Shown: positions 31,890 through 41,617, counted from the first letter of the stretch. The stretch: DNA of 64,000 nt from Nitrosospira multiformis (GCF_900111585.1 NZ_FOHI01000002.1:372001-436000); one strand, 5' to 3'. A program made the numbers and translations. Notes: generated from the sequence alone by a model not told the origin.

Positions 31890-33884
31890 ATGCATCGCAT
31901 TGTATTGCTCGGGATGATTATGGGGATCTGGATCTCCCTGATCTACATCCCGTCGGCTGGCGCCAGCGACAACTGCGTAGCGGAGTGTCCGAACCCGAGC
32001 TGGGCCGTTGATCCGGCTGCGTCCGGCCCGGCACTTCCCCCATCCGGCCGGTCACTGTTCGACTTCGTTGCAGCCGATGGTATTCCGTTCCCGTTTGCAG
32101 CTCTGGTTCAGAAGATCGAAAGGCAGCTTGGGTGCTCGGGAGGAGCATGCATAACTCCGGTGCTGATTCCGCTTGGCCGATCTCTGCAGCGCACTGCCGC
32201 CGCGCCCGATTTTTTCGCCTATCCCCGTGCAATTGTCGCGGTGACGGGAGAGGGTAAAGGTCCGTTGCTTGCAAAAGACCGTCTCTATCTTGCTTACCAG
32301 GAGAAGACGAATGTGATCGAAGTGATCAGCTACAACGAGGCTGCTGCGCGCTTTGAATTTCAGGCAGTACGGGATTATAGGAAAGGCGGCACACCGCGGC
32401 TGGTTTATGCAAACAGGAATATTTGCATGGCTTGTCATCAGAATCACGCGCCGATTTTTTCACGGCAGTTATGGGATGAGACTAATGCGAATCGGCGGGT
32501 AGCGGAGAAACTATCCCAAGTAAGGGATAGCTTTTATGGAATCCCCGTGCATCGCGGCGTTGATCCCCCCAATCTTGTTGACGATGCAACTGACCGGGCC
32601 AATCTCATCGGCGTAATACAGCGTGTCTGGCTCGAAGCGTGCGACTTGACCTGCCGGCCGCTGGCAATAACAGCTGCAATCCAGTACCGCTTGGCGGGAG
32701 GCAGGTTTTCAGACGTGAGCACTTTGGAACAGGCATTCTCCCGCCAGTTTGCTGCACGCTGGCCCGGCGGTCTTGCCATTCCGAATCCCGACCTTCCAGA
32801 CCGGGACCCGCTTGCGTTTGCGGAAGGCGCGGAAGAAGATGTGGAAGGGAAAGGGGGTGCAAAGTCGCATGTTGCCGCGGCGTTTGATCCTCTTGCGCCG
32901 CGTCCACCTCTTGAGGTATGGGCAGCGGGCGATCCGCTGCTAGCGCGCCGCTTCGTGACGGGATTGGCCGCTCTCATCCCCGAGAAGGATATGCATGATC
33001 TCGATGCATGGCTTGCCGGTCGCGCCGGAGTCAGACGCCGCGTTTATGCTGCGCCTTGTGTTCTTTCCGGGGGACGATACGACTGCCGGGGAGGATTCAC
33101 CCTGCAGGGACGCAAGAACTTTATTGACGCTTTTGCTCTCGGTGATGAGCCGCCGCTGCATTTCCTGTTTAAGGATGGGAGGGCGACACGTAATGGCTTG
33201 AGGGCACGGACTGCGAGCGGGAACCTGATCGAAAACATCGAGGTGAAGCAGGATCGGGATGGCGCCAAAGCTTTCGTTACCGTCACCGAAGATTTCGCTC
33301 CCCTGCGCCAGAGGATATCGCAGTTCGCATGGTCGGACGCACCTCTCACCCGGTCGCTCCTCCGCTCGGCACTTGACCTGGAGGCGATGGGCAAGGAGAG
33401 GGAACCGCTTCTTCTGCCAATACCTGTACAGGCCGATATCGAAACAGGACTGCCTGTACCTGAGCCGGGAACCGCTTTCAAAAAAGCGTGCGGGTCTTGT
33501 CATCTTACATCTGAGCGTTTTCCGCCAAACTTTCTTGCAGGAGATAGGAATCAGGTCAGCAGGAGTCTGGTGCAATGTGCGCCACGTATCTTCGTGCGCC
33601 TCTCGATGTGGGAGATCCCGCCTGCCTTACGTGACAAAGTGCCGATGCCGCCGCCGCTCGCATCGCGAAAGGCCAGTCCCTGGATGCAGACATCGCCTCA
33701 TCCGTCCATTGCTTTACTACGGACTAAGGTTGCGGAGTGGCTGCGTGCGGAGACGGGACGTACCCCTGACGTGATGGAAATGATCGCCACAGGTTATGAG
33801 AGCCTGCGCCCCTGCCTGCCATCCGCTACCGTTACAGAACATCCCGAGGCGCCGCAACGGGAAGGAACTGGGATCGACGGGTGA
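31890..33884 (+). CDS. Exported di-haem c-type protein
   Basis: A 664-residue protein with a signal peptide (about residues 1-24, MHRIVLLGMIMGIWISLIYI at the start). Two haem c sites are CMACHQNHAPIFSRQLWDET in the first third and CGSCHLTSERFPPNF near the C-terminus. The frame is open from 31836, but the ATG at 31890, two bases after the upstream stop, gives the signal peptide. It is a different family from the other two large cytochromes. It closes the unit cytochrome-lipoprotein-cytochrome and probably exchanges electrons with the first gene product, an inference from gene order. Confidence 0.72.
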   Translation: MHRIVLLGMIMGIWISLIYIPSAGASDNCVAECPNPSWAVDPAASGPALPPSGRSLFDFVAADGIPFPFAALVQKIERQLGCSGGACITPVLIPLGRSLQRTAAAPDFFAYPRAIVAVTGEGKGPLLAKDRLYLAYQEKTNVIEVISYNEAAARFEFQAVRDYRKGGTPRLVYANRNICMACHQNHAPIFSRQLWDETNANRRVAEKLSQVRDSFYGIPVHRGVDPPNLVDDATDRANLIGVIQRVWLEACDLTCRPLAITAAIQYRLAGGRFSDVSTLEQAFSRQFAARWPGGLAIPNPDLPDRDPLAFAEGAEEDVEGKGGAKSHVAAAFDPLAPRPPLEVWAAGDPLLARRFVTGLAALIPEKDMHDLDAWLAGRAGVRRRVYAAPCVLSGGRYDCRGGFTLQGRKNFIDAFALGDEPPLHFLFKDGRATRNGLRARTASGNLIENIEVKQDRDGAKAFVTVTEDFAPLRQRISQFAWSDAPLTRSLLRSALDLEAMGKEREPLLLPIPVQADIETGLPVPEPGTAFKKACGSCHLTSERFPPNFLAGDRNQVSRSLVQCAPRIFVRLSMWEIPPALRDKVPMPPPLASRKASPWMQTSPHPSIALLRTKVAEWLRAETGRTPDVMEMIATGYESLRPCLPSATVTEHPEAPQREGTGIDG

Positions 33885-34039
33885 ATTGCTCTCCTTACTG
33901 ATAGGATGTGGAGAGTTATGAACGGGAATAACGGGAATATAAGTGCAAGCTCACCTTCTGCTGCTGTGCTTTCGGTCGTTAGGTGTCAAATTCCGGGAGA
34001 GGGCACAATCAAGAGGAGGCTGAAGATATGAAACCGCTA

Positions 34040-36070
34040 TCAAACCTGTATCCTTTCCGCATCCTCGCTGATCACGTCGCATGCTTTTTCGCTGATCATG
34101 TAGATGGATGAAGCGATGAAGAAACCGGGTATTTTGGGGAAAACGGAAGCATCCACAATACGCAGATTCCGGGTGCCGTAGACGCGAAACCGGCTGTCGA
34201 CGACAGCCATGGGATCAGTGGCAGCGCCCATTTTACAAGTACAGGAGGCATGGTGTCCCCACGCCTGGTTTTTTATAAAACTTCGTATATCTTCACGGCT
34301 CTTGACTTCCGGACCAGGCAGAACCTCCTCTTCGATCACGTCGGAGGAAAGCCTGACGATATTGCGCACTGCTTCCACTCCGGCGACAAGCGATTCCATG
34401 TCTTCTCCAGCGTTCGTGCCTTCCGAAAAATAATGAAAGTTTATATCCGGTACATCGCGCGGATCGGCGGACCGGAGCGTGACCCGCCCGGCTGTATTAG
34501 CGGTGTGCCCCTTCAGGATGGCCCAGGTAAAGGCATTTTCCGTCCTGGCAATGTTATTGGCATAACCCGGATAATATCCGCGGAAATCCCCGATCAGGCC
34601 GAAAATGAATAAATCGGGATCCGGGCGTTCGGGAAACGAGCGCTTCATGAGCGCGATCGTCGCACCATTGGTGGTGTAAGGTCCTTCATCCCGAAGCCAT
34701 TGACTAAACTGGGAATCAGGCGCCTCACCCGGGGCGGGACAGCGGAGTTTCATTCCCTTGATCAGGGGAATGTTTTCCCTGAGCCGGGTAACCACGCCCA
34801 GTTCATAACGATCTTGCAGATTTTCTCCGACCCCTGGCAAGTCTACTTTAACCTCGATGGCATGGCCCACCAGTTCTTCCCGAGGACCGATGCCGGAGAG
34901 CTTGAGCAATTGGGGTGTATTGAATGCGCCTGCGGAAACAATCACCTCCCGTTCTGCAAGCACGGTTTCCACGGTCCCTGGGGTTGCTGTCCCATGTCGC
35001 GGATCCGCACGGTACTGATGGGCGCCGGAGATGTACTCCACCCCATAGGCCTTGTTCTGTTCATCGAGCAGGATGCGCTTCGCCAGCGCGTGAGTCCTGA
35101 CTTCGAGAAAATTCGGGCATTGCTTGCGAACGCGCAATATATACTCCCGGGCTCCCGCCCGACGCCCCTGCCGGGTGGTGATCGGTATCTTGCACAAGCC
35201 TTCTGGCCTTCTCCGGATAAAACGCCAATCGTTGGGGTCACCATGGGTTTTTATCTTGAGCAAGGTCCGTTTGATCGGGTTGATAATGCCGCTCAGTGAT
35301 TCCTCGAGCGCAGCTTTTGAAAGCTTCCTCAGGACTTTGTCCCTCAGCAGCATTTCCCGCTCTGCCAGATTTGTTGGAAGCCAGCCTTCGAATCCATGCC
35401 GACTATCCGGTTCCTCGGCCCGCCTGGCATACTCGCAGCGCTCCATGCGCTTGAAATATTTCTGCATGTGTTCGCTGTGCCAGGATTCATCGCCGGTCTT
35501 TTCGGCGATATAGTCCCAGTCGCTATTGTGGGGATAGATCAGCAGCATGGCATTGTGTGCGGTACATCCCCCCAGCGTGCCGGAGCGCGGGTACAGCACG
35601 CCGTTCTGTTCCGGAACGAACTTGTCATCCCGTTTCTGTTGCTCGTCATCCGCATAGTGACGGACAAAGAAGTCCCAGCGCAGCGCCTCGTGCTCCGAGG
35701 CACGCGCGTGAAAGGCGGGAACGTAATATTCGCAGGGATCGTCTTCTCCCCCTGCCTCCAGCAGCAGCACCCGGAAACCTTTCAACGCGAGGTTGCAGGC
35801 GAGTGGACCTCCGCCCGCTCCGGAACCGATAATGATGTAATCGAATTTGTTCCCGGCAGCGGACGGACAATTCAGGGGAGCAAAGGGTCGCGAGGACCCC
35901 TTCCAGAGAAGGGTAGAGCAACTGGCAAGAAAGGTGTTTGCACCGGATACCAGCAGGGCGCTGAGCTTGACAAAACTGCGTCGGGAGATCAAGGCGAAAC
36001 CAATCGTATTTTTCTGCGGAGAGTCGCGAAAATCATTATAAAGGAAAAGTTTCCGCCAGTTTGGTTGCAA
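34040..36070 (-). CDS. Tat-type GMC (glucose-methanol-choline) flavin oxidoreductase, probable lipoprotein
   Basis: A 676-residue FAD enzyme. A twin-arginine motif (SRRSFVK, Arg30-Arg31) precedes a hydrophobic stretch ending LASC, which could be a lipobox (Cys51). The FAD site is DYIIIGSGAGGGPLACNLAL, followed by LLLEAGGED. GGCTAHNAMLLIYP is the GMC signature. The C-terminal catalytic block is WGHHASCTCKMG, then VDASVFPKIPG. Such enzymes oxidise alcohols to carbonyls outside the cytoplasm, passing electrons to cytochromes. It is the last gene of the tyrosinase-cytochrome-GMC unit, so the adjacent di-haem protein may be its electron acceptor. The substrate is unknown. Confidence 0.85.
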   Translation of the reverse strand: MQPNWRKLFLYNDFRDSPQKNTIGFALISRRSFVKLSALLVSGANTFLASCSTLLWKGSSRPFAPLNCPSAAGNKFDYIIIGSGAGGGPLACNLALKGFRVLLLEAGGEDDPCEYYVPAFHARASEHEALRWDFFVRHYADDEQQKRDDKFVPEQNGVLYPRSGTLGGCTAHNAMLLIYPHNSDWDYIAEKTGDESWHSEHMQKYFKRMERCEYARRAEEPDSRHGFEGWLPTNLAEREMLLRDKVLRKLSKAALEESLSGIINPIKRTLLKIKTHGDPNDWRFIRRRPEGLCKIPITTRQGRRAGAREYILRVRKQCPNFLEVRTHALAKRILLDEQNKAYGVEYISGAHQYRADPRHGTATPGTVETVLAEREVIVSAGAFNTPQLLKLSGIGPREELVGHAIEVKVDLPGVGENLQDRYELGVVTRLRENIPLIKGMKLRCPAPGEAPDSQFSQWLRDEGPYTTNGATIALMKRSFPERPDPDLFIFGLIGDFRGYYPGYANNIARTENAFTWAILKGHTANTAGRVTLRSADPRDVPDINFHYFSEGTNAGEDMESLVAGVEAVRNIVRLSSDVIEEEVLPGPEVKSREDIRSFIKNQAWGHHASCTCKMGAATDPMAVVDSRFRVYGTRNLRIVDASVFPKIPGFFIASSIYMISEKACDVISEDAERIQV

Positions 36071-36161
36071 CTTCCCTTCGGTTTCCTCCGCTTTGCAATA
36101 AGCATTCGCACCGCTCCCCAGAGGGGAGCGGTGATTCTGGCGGCCATCCTGGCGCGGCGGT

Positions 36162-38807
36162 TCACATCGTTTTCAGGAATTCGATCAATGCGCGTTTGTC
36201 GCTATCATCCATTCCCCGCCGCCCTTCGTCTCCCGGCAGATAATCGGTTCCAAAGTAGTGACCCCGGTTGACCACGAAGTCCGGACATTTGCTTACGCCA
36301 AGCAGGGGATCGACCAGATCAGAATAGACCTTGCGTAATTCCGCATCCGTGATCCGGTCGGGCGTTACCTTGGCGGCGATCAAATCCCCCAGATGACCTT
36401 TGAGTGTCTTCAGCAGCGTCTTGACTTCGCCGCCTCTTTTTTCGAGGTCCAGATTGGATAGAAGGCTGACGGGTGTGCCCTCCGGTATGGGCCCCAGATT
36501 CAACACGCCGTCATGGATCGGCAACCTGACATACCAGGGCAGATAACCCTCCGGTATCAGCAGCCAGCTTCTCGCCCAGGTTCGGTCGATAATGCCCGGC
36601 ACTTCCTTGCCCGAGCGAGTGACATAAGTGCGGCTTTCGCAACTTGTTCGTTCCTGATCTCCATAATTCTTTTCCGCATAGTAACCTCCCGCATACAGGT
36701 CTTCCTGGTCGCAGTAGCGTTTTTCCGGCCAGAGCAATTGCTCTATCCCGCTATAAAAGGATTTCATCCTGTCTTCAACAGTCCCTGAGGGATAGAATTT
36801 GCCCAGGGTGTTATTCAACAGGAAGGGCGCCGAGGACCAGAGGCTCGCAAGCGAAGGCGGCCGGATATACCCGCGGCCACCATCAGGCATGGGATAGGAG
36901 CGCGGCTCCCGTGTCACGGGATGGTGAATCAGCGCGCTTCCCACGGAGGGCAGTTCTTTGTACGAGGTGGAGGAGAAATTATCCCAGGTATCGCCCTTGA
37001 GTGCGTTGGTTGCAAGGGAAGCGCAAATATTCGTTTCAAGGAGGGTGACAGGAACACGCAACTCGGTAGAAAGATAATTGTCAGCAAGAAAATTCTCCTT
37101 CAGAACGATTTCTTTCATTTCCTGCCTGAATTCGTCGGTCTTTGTCCAGTTCCAGTACTGGTTCCAGCAACTCAGGTAATCAGGCCCGACGCAACCGTTA
37201 TTGGGGAAGAATTCCACCGCTTTCTCCGGCAGCTTGCTCGAGTGGCAGCCGGCGCAGTTCTCCGCAAATACTTCCTTGCCGCGTTTCAGGGTGGCCGCAT
37301 CAGCGGTCAGATGACGCTGGCCTCCCGGCGCTTCCGCCAGATAATCCGGCCGGCTGGCTGCGAGGAAAAACAGCGATGTATCCAGAGTCTGGTTTTCCGT
37401 TGCCCGCCAATAGCTGGAATTCTTGTTGGCAGTGGCGATCGGGAACGGCGTGAATGGCTTGCCGCCGATCAGTGGATTGATATGCTGAAGCCACTCCTCG
37501 CTGAAAAGTCCGATATTTACGAAAACGCGGTTAAAGGCGCCGAGCGCGCCCACGGAATCTGCTCCATCCTTGAGCACCCGTGGGGTGAACACCGTGCCCG
37601 ATTTCTCGAAGAACCTTCTCAGCGGACTTTCGGAAGATATCTCCCGATAATCATTAAACTGCTTATTGTTCAGCTCATCACCCGTCAGTTGCTCCCTGCC
37701 GGAGCGCAACGCATTCTTCATCCGCGCGCCCAGGTTATATACCCCATTCATGCTGCGCGGATTGTTCATGTAGTCCGTTGAAATGAGCGAAGTATCCAGG
37801 GCGCCGGGGCGATTGGTGCTGAGGAACTGATAGGCGAAGCTGTTCTTGTCGGCTTCGTAGGCGAATATCCGGTCGAACCAGAAATATTGTGCGCCGGGAT
37901 TGGAATTAAGATTGGCCCATTGCGGGTTCTCCGGATCCTTCGGCGGATTGGAAGGGTTCGGGCCTACATGACAGAATCCGCACGACATCCCGACCCGGTA
38001 GGGCTTCACCAGATTGGCATCGTTGTAGTAGGACGGATCGGTATAATATCTTTCCGGGTCCCAGCGCTTTTTTGCGGCTTCATCGAAATCGGGATTGGGA
38101 AACAATCGCAATCCTACAATCCCGCTCGCATATCCATAGTAGGACCCGATTGGCACCGTCTTGCCGCGCGCCCCGATCTTTACGCCAGGGTATTTCTCTT
38201 CATTCTCGAACGGGTCACGCGCGCAATTCGGATCGCGCACGTCGAGATACAGGCCGAAGCGGTCCGCGCGTCCCAATGGATTGCCCTGTGCATCCATATT
38301 TTTCCTGAAGCACGGTTCATTGACAAGACCGAACCAGTACCACCGGTTATCCCGGCTATACCCCGGATTTTTCATGAGGTGCGGATGATTTGAAAGAACC
38401 TTCAGGAGATCGAAGCTGCCCTGGCTGTTGATATTGAGATGGTCCCAGAACTTGTCATCACCGCCTGTCCAGACTATCCAGTTATTCCGGCCCCTGACGA
38501 TGGCTTTTACAGCTTCTTGCGGAACGCGGGAAATACCGGGAACAAACGGCTCTAGCGTGGCGACAACCTTCTGCGGGTCTTGGCTGATCCCATAGTCCAT
38601 GTCCTTGAAGTAATCTTCGTCCGCGCCGGGGAAGCTCTCTGCTGATCGATTCGCGCATTGTGCCTCGTCCTTCACTGCTCCTGCCTTCGCAAACGGACCT
38701 TCAACACATTCAGTTGCAATCCAGGGCGGGCGCTTGTAGGCGCAGCCGATCAGCAATGTAGTCAATCCCATTGCAATGAGAGTGATGGCAACTCTTTTGG
38801 ACTTCAT
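36162..38807 (-). CDS. Di-haem c-type cytochrome lipoprotein
   Basis: An 881-residue protein. The start at 38807 gives a lipoprotein signal (MKSKRVAITLIAMGLTTLL, then IGC) and has GGAGG seven bases upstream. A longer frame to 38951 overlaps the tyrosinase and lacks this. Haem sites are CGFCH at 276-280 and CAGCH at 518-522. NPSNPPKDPENPQWANLNS and SLWSSAPFLLNNTLG align with the 28.4 kb cytochrome, so the two are paralogues. It is probably anchored to a membrane in the periplasm, between tyrosinase and GMC enzyme genes. A peroxidase, RoxA-like dioxygenase or electron-carrier role is possible. Confidence 0.75.
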   Translation of the reverse strand: MKSKRVAITLIAMGLTTLLIGCAYKRPPWIATECVEGPFAKAGAVKDEAQCANRSAESFPGADEDYFKDMDYGISQDPQKVVATLEPFVPGISRVPQEAVKAIVRGRNNWIVWTGGDDKFWDHLNINSQGSFDLLKVLSNHPHLMKNPGYSRDNRWYWFGLVNEPCFRKNMDAQGNPLGRADRFGLYLDVRDPNCARDPFENEEKYPGVKIGARGKTVPIGSYYGYASGIVGLRLFPNPDFDEAAKKRWDPERYYTDPSYYNDANLVKPYRVGMSCGFCHVGPNPSNPPKDPENPQWANLNSNPGAQYFWFDRIFAYEADKNSFAYQFLSTNRPGALDTSLISTDYMNNPRSMNGVYNLGARMKNALRSGREQLTGDELNNKQFNDYREISSESPLRRFFEKSGTVFTPRVLKDGADSVGALGAFNRVFVNIGLFSEEWLQHINPLIGGKPFTPFPIATANKNSSYWRATENQTLDTSLFFLAASRPDYLAEAPGGQRHLTADAATLKRGKEVFAENCAGCHSSKLPEKAVEFFPNNGCVGPDYLSCWNQYWNWTKTDEFRQEMKEIVLKENFLADNYLSTELRVPVTLLETNICASLATNALKGDTWDNFSSTSYKELPSVGSALIHHPVTREPRSYPMPDGGRGYIRPPSLASLWSSAPFLLNNTLGKFYPSGTVEDRMKSFYSGIEQLLWPEKRYCDQEDLYAGGYYAEKNYGDQERTSCESRTYVTRSGKEVPGIIDRTWARSWLLIPEGYLPWYVRLPIHDGVLNLGPIPEGTPVSLLSNLDLEKRGGEVKTLLKTLKGHLGDLIAAKVTPDRITDAELRKVYSDLVDPLLGVSKCPDFVVNRGHYFGTDYLPGDEGRRGMDDSDKRALIEFLKTM

Positions 38808-38895
38808 GTGGCAGCCTCCAGGGAGAAATCGAATATTATTGGTTTTTGCGGATGCCGAAAAAAGCATCTCCCGGCAATGAAAACGCAGCTTCTTT

Positions 38896-39837
38896 TTACA
38901 ACGACGTCGAGTCGTAGACGTAACCCAGATCTTCCGTATCCACCAAGTCATCGTATGATTCCCCCCACGGATCCATAATGCGGTCAGACCCGCTCAGATT
39001 GGGTTCCGCCGATGAATTGGCCTGTTGCCAGATATGCCACAAACGGTCCACTTCGGCATGATGAAACCAGAAAACGGGATCCGTGGGGGATGACATCGTA
39101 TTGTTCATGATGCCGCCCACCCAGGCATGACCGTGATTATGAGCGGGAAGGCTCGTTCCATCCGGTCTCCGGCCCCAGCCCTCGATCCCGTAAGTGAATT
39201 TCGTATAGTCATTCTCATTGTCCAGACCGGTATTCTGGATGGAGAACTGGTTAACGATGATATCCACATCTGTCGCGTTGGCTTTTTGCGGTGGCGAAGC
39301 ATTTTTGCGTGATGGTGGCGGTGTTCCCGTATTTGGATCATTTGCAGGCAGAAAACCGTTCAGCCAGGCGGGGAAGGGGTCTTCCCAGCGCCAATAGGGG
39401 ACCGCGAGTTTTTCAGTTGTACCGGGACGGAGAATAGCGTCAACACGCTGCAATTCCCGCTCGAACTCGACGAGATAACGGCGATGCCAGCCCAGAAAAC
39501 GGTAAAGGCCTGTCTCGCCCATCATGCCATGCATGTCATGCGACATGTCCATGTGAAACTGGACCAGTTCGAGGTATTTGCCCTCCTCTACCAGACGAAC
39601 AACCGCATTGCGGAATGCCTCCCGTTTTTCCGGCGAAAGGTCCGCCTGATTCTGGCGAGTGACCGGTGCGCCCGGCGGTTTGGGCGCAAAGGCGGCTGCT
39701 CCACCAAGCAGGGGTTTTACCAGTTTCTTATGGATATCCTTAAGCAGCTCCAGCTTGTCCAGGGGAAAGCCGAGAGCGAGAACTTCATCGAAGGTTTTGG
39801 GGTGAAGGTGCCCGCCGGTCTCATGCGAATGGTCCAT
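38896..39837 (-). CDS. Tyrosinase-family di-copper oxidase
   Basis: A 313-residue protein without a signal peptide. The ATG at 39837 has AGGAG six bases upstream; the frame is open further back but that part looks non-coding. The copper-B site is textbook: His233 and His237 in PAHNHGHAWVGG, and His260 in DPVFWFHHAEVDRLW. For copper A, His118 in FLGWHRRYL is clear. However, the partner expected nine residues before it is Thr109, and candidate histidines sit further away (95, 100, 103). Family members hydroxylate phenols or oxidise diphenols. It is the first gene of the cytochrome-GMC unit. Confidence 0.85.
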   Translation of the reverse strand: MDHSHETGGHLHPKTFDEVLALGFPLDKLELLKDIHKKLVKPLLGGAAAFAPKPPGAPVTRQNQADLSPEKREAFRNAVVRLVEEGKYLELVQFHMDMSHDMHGMMGETGLYRFLGWHRRYLVEFERELQRVDAILRPGTTEKLAVPYWRWEDPFPAWLNGFLPANDPNTGTPPPSRKNASPPQKANATDVDIIVNQFSIQNTGLDNENDYTKFTYGIEGWGRRPDGTSLPAHNHGHAWVGGIMNNTMSSPTDPVFWFHHAEVDRLWHIWQQANSSAEPNLSGSDRIMDPWGESYDDLVDTEDLGYVYDSTSL

Positions 39838-40350
39838 TTTTTTGCTCCTGACAAAGGGTTTAAGGAAAACAACCAGCGCAATATGACTCTCGCTTGATGC
39901 CAATACGCCTTGCACACAGTAACTATAGTACATGGCGATTGATCCGCTCGATTTTACATAGTCCGATTATGACCTGTCTGCGCTTGAGTTTGAGCGCAAT
40001 CGAGAACTCTGTGCCCAAAGGCATTTCGCTTCAAAAAGCCCGCCCCTTTACGGCCGTTGATGGCAAGGGTGGCACTGCAAGTCTTACCCTGCATCAAAAT
40101 GGCTAGCGCAAGGCAGCGTCGCGGATCGGGCGAATGGTAACCTGAACTTAGGGGATGAGCGGAGTGGGATGTTGGGGAAAAATTCTACTTCTAAGCTGTC
40201 TCCTTGACAGGGAAGCCGGTGCTGATACCAGCTCCCCCACCATTTATAGAAGACGTGGAAGAATAACCTCTATCTCATTGCGGCAGAGAATGAGCAAATC
40301 TGAAGGGAGAAACGTTAAATGAGGGATGAGAATCTTTAGCGGTGTAAGCG
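39838..40350. other. Divergent intergenic region upstream of the tyrosinase unit
   Basis: About 510 bases without a gene between the tyrosinase unit and the acetyltransferase. It should contain the promoter of the minus-strand unit. No recognisable boxes or inverted repeats stood out. Confidence 0.35.
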
Positions 40351-40791
40351 ATGGATTACGAACTCAGACCCGCTACATTTGAGGATTACCCATACTGCTA
40401 TCGTCTCACCAAGAGAAACATGCATGAGTTGTTCTATCGTCACTGGGGAGGCTGGGTTCCAGCCGAGTTCCGTAGAGGATTCGTGATCAAGAACATATCC
40501 ATGGTGATCATTGCCGGTAAACGAGCAGGTTATCTCAACGTAATAAAAGAGCCCCTGCCTGTTTACGTTGCAAATTTTCAGCTATCTCCTGCATGGCAAA
40601 ACCGGGGAATTGGCACAAAGCTGTTGAATCGTCTGCTTGCCACTCATTCAAGAGACAGTATTCAACTTACGACTTTTGAAGATAATCCAGCGAAAAGACT
40701 ATATGAGCGAATGGGATTTGTCGTTGTGGAGAAAAATGGCATGACAGTTAGAATGGAAAAACCACCGAGCAAAGTGAGCGGATCAGACTGA
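40351..40791 (+). CDS. GNAT-family N-acetyltransferase
   Basis: A 146-residue single-domain protein. The acetyl-CoA site is QNRGIGTKLLNRLL (about residues 88-101), preceded by the strand YVANFQLSPAW. The closing motif NPAKRLYERMGFVVVEKN is typical of GNAT enzymes. The substrate cannot be predicted. It stands alone, and the ribosome site is weak. Whether it belongs functionally to the redox genes around it is unknown. Confidence 0.8.
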   Translation: MDYELRPATFEDYPYCYRLTKRNMHELFYRHWGGWVPAEFRRGFVIKNISMVIIAGKRAGYLNVIKEPLPVYVANFQLSPAWQNRGIGTKLLNRLLATHSRDSIQLTTFEDNPAKRLYERMGFVVVEKNGMTVRMEKPPSKVSGSD

Positions 40792-41185
40792 CTCCGTGGC
40801 GACTGCAGGTATGTAAGGAGGCCCAGAGTAAGAACGAACCCATCAAGGCCATGGCCCGAAGATCGGTTTCGCCAAGGCCAATGCCAAGAATCAACAAAAG
40901 GATGCACCTGATAAAAATTCACATTGACTAATTGGGGATCGGATATATGATGAAATAGGGGGGTAAGCGGAGGCGCCTGAGTCTGAGTGGGTGGACCCAA
41001 TTTCTGATGGGCAGGATTGATCTTCGGTCCTGTTTTTGAAGAGCGGGATATGAGGCGAGCAACCGGAGAAAACCTTGTTTGGAAGAGCTGCTACAACGAG
41101 TCCGGGATGCGGTAGGAGCAGCCGAATCCTGTGTGGTGCGGCTTGGGTTAATGAAGAATGCGCAACAGGAGATAGGGAGGTAATA
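40792..41185. other. Intergenic region between the acetyltransferase and the 143-residue protein
   Basis: About 390 bases with no supported gene; short frames here have no family resemblance. The right edge carries GGGAGG five bases before the next ATG. Confidence 0.35.
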
Positions 41186-41617
41186 ATGGCTTACGATATT
41201 CAGCAGGTGATCAATATGTCGCAAGAGGAGCTCGATAAATTGTTTTCTTCCGGGGAAGTCGGCGAGATACCGGACGGTGAAGCAAAGGGCACCGCTATTA
41301 TCGCGCCCGGCACGCCTTACAACTATGCAATCGCGCAGGTCATCAATTTTTTTGCCTGGCAGGGAAAGATTTTTGATGCCAAGACAAGTACCTTGAAGAA
41401 CGAAATTTCACCTTTTGGCTTTCGCGCGATCATCGCCAAGGTGTACAAGGACGATAGCTGGTTCGACCACAAGCCGTGCATTGTTCTCGATTATTCGGAA
41501 ACCTCCACAGTTGCCCAACGGATCCGTGACGAAATCCGCAAGGTGGCGGACAAGCAATATCTGGGAAAGGTTTACTGGGGCAACAAGCACCTTATAGACT
41601 TCTTCCTGCAGTTCTGA
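41186..41617 (+). CDS. Small soluble protein of an unnamed family shared with the 31 kb lipoprotein
   Basis: A 143-residue protein starting MAYDIQQVINMSQEELDKLF, with GGGAGG placed five bases before the ATG. There is no signal peptide. Its landmarks are GEIPDGEAKG, AWQGKIFD, CIVLDYS, IRDEIRKV and QYLGKVYWGN. They occur in the same order in the 302-residue lipoprotein at 31 kb. The layout of strands around WxGKxF and DxxRxV...LG loosely recalls GXWXG/DUF4334 proteins, a lipocalin-like guess only. It lies 211 bases upstream of the peroxidase operon and may be part of it. Confidence 0.65.
   Translation: MAYDIQQVINMSQEELDKLFSSGEVGEIPDGEAKGTAIIAPGTPYNYAIAQVINFFAWQGKIFDAKTSTLKNEISPFGFRAIIAKVYKDDSWFDHKPCIVLDYSETSTVAQRIRDEIRKVADKQYLGKVYWGNKHLIDFFLQF

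Noticed and set aside
35396-36271. 291-codon plus-strand frame opposite the GMC gene
   Set aside because: It spans the GMC 5' end and the following cytochrome end on the other strand without domain support.
40792-41185. Possible upstream extension of the 143-residue gene (ATG-like start at 41075)
   Set aside because: The extension lacks a ribosome site and reads as non-coding; the ATG at 41186 has GGGAGG at proper spacing.
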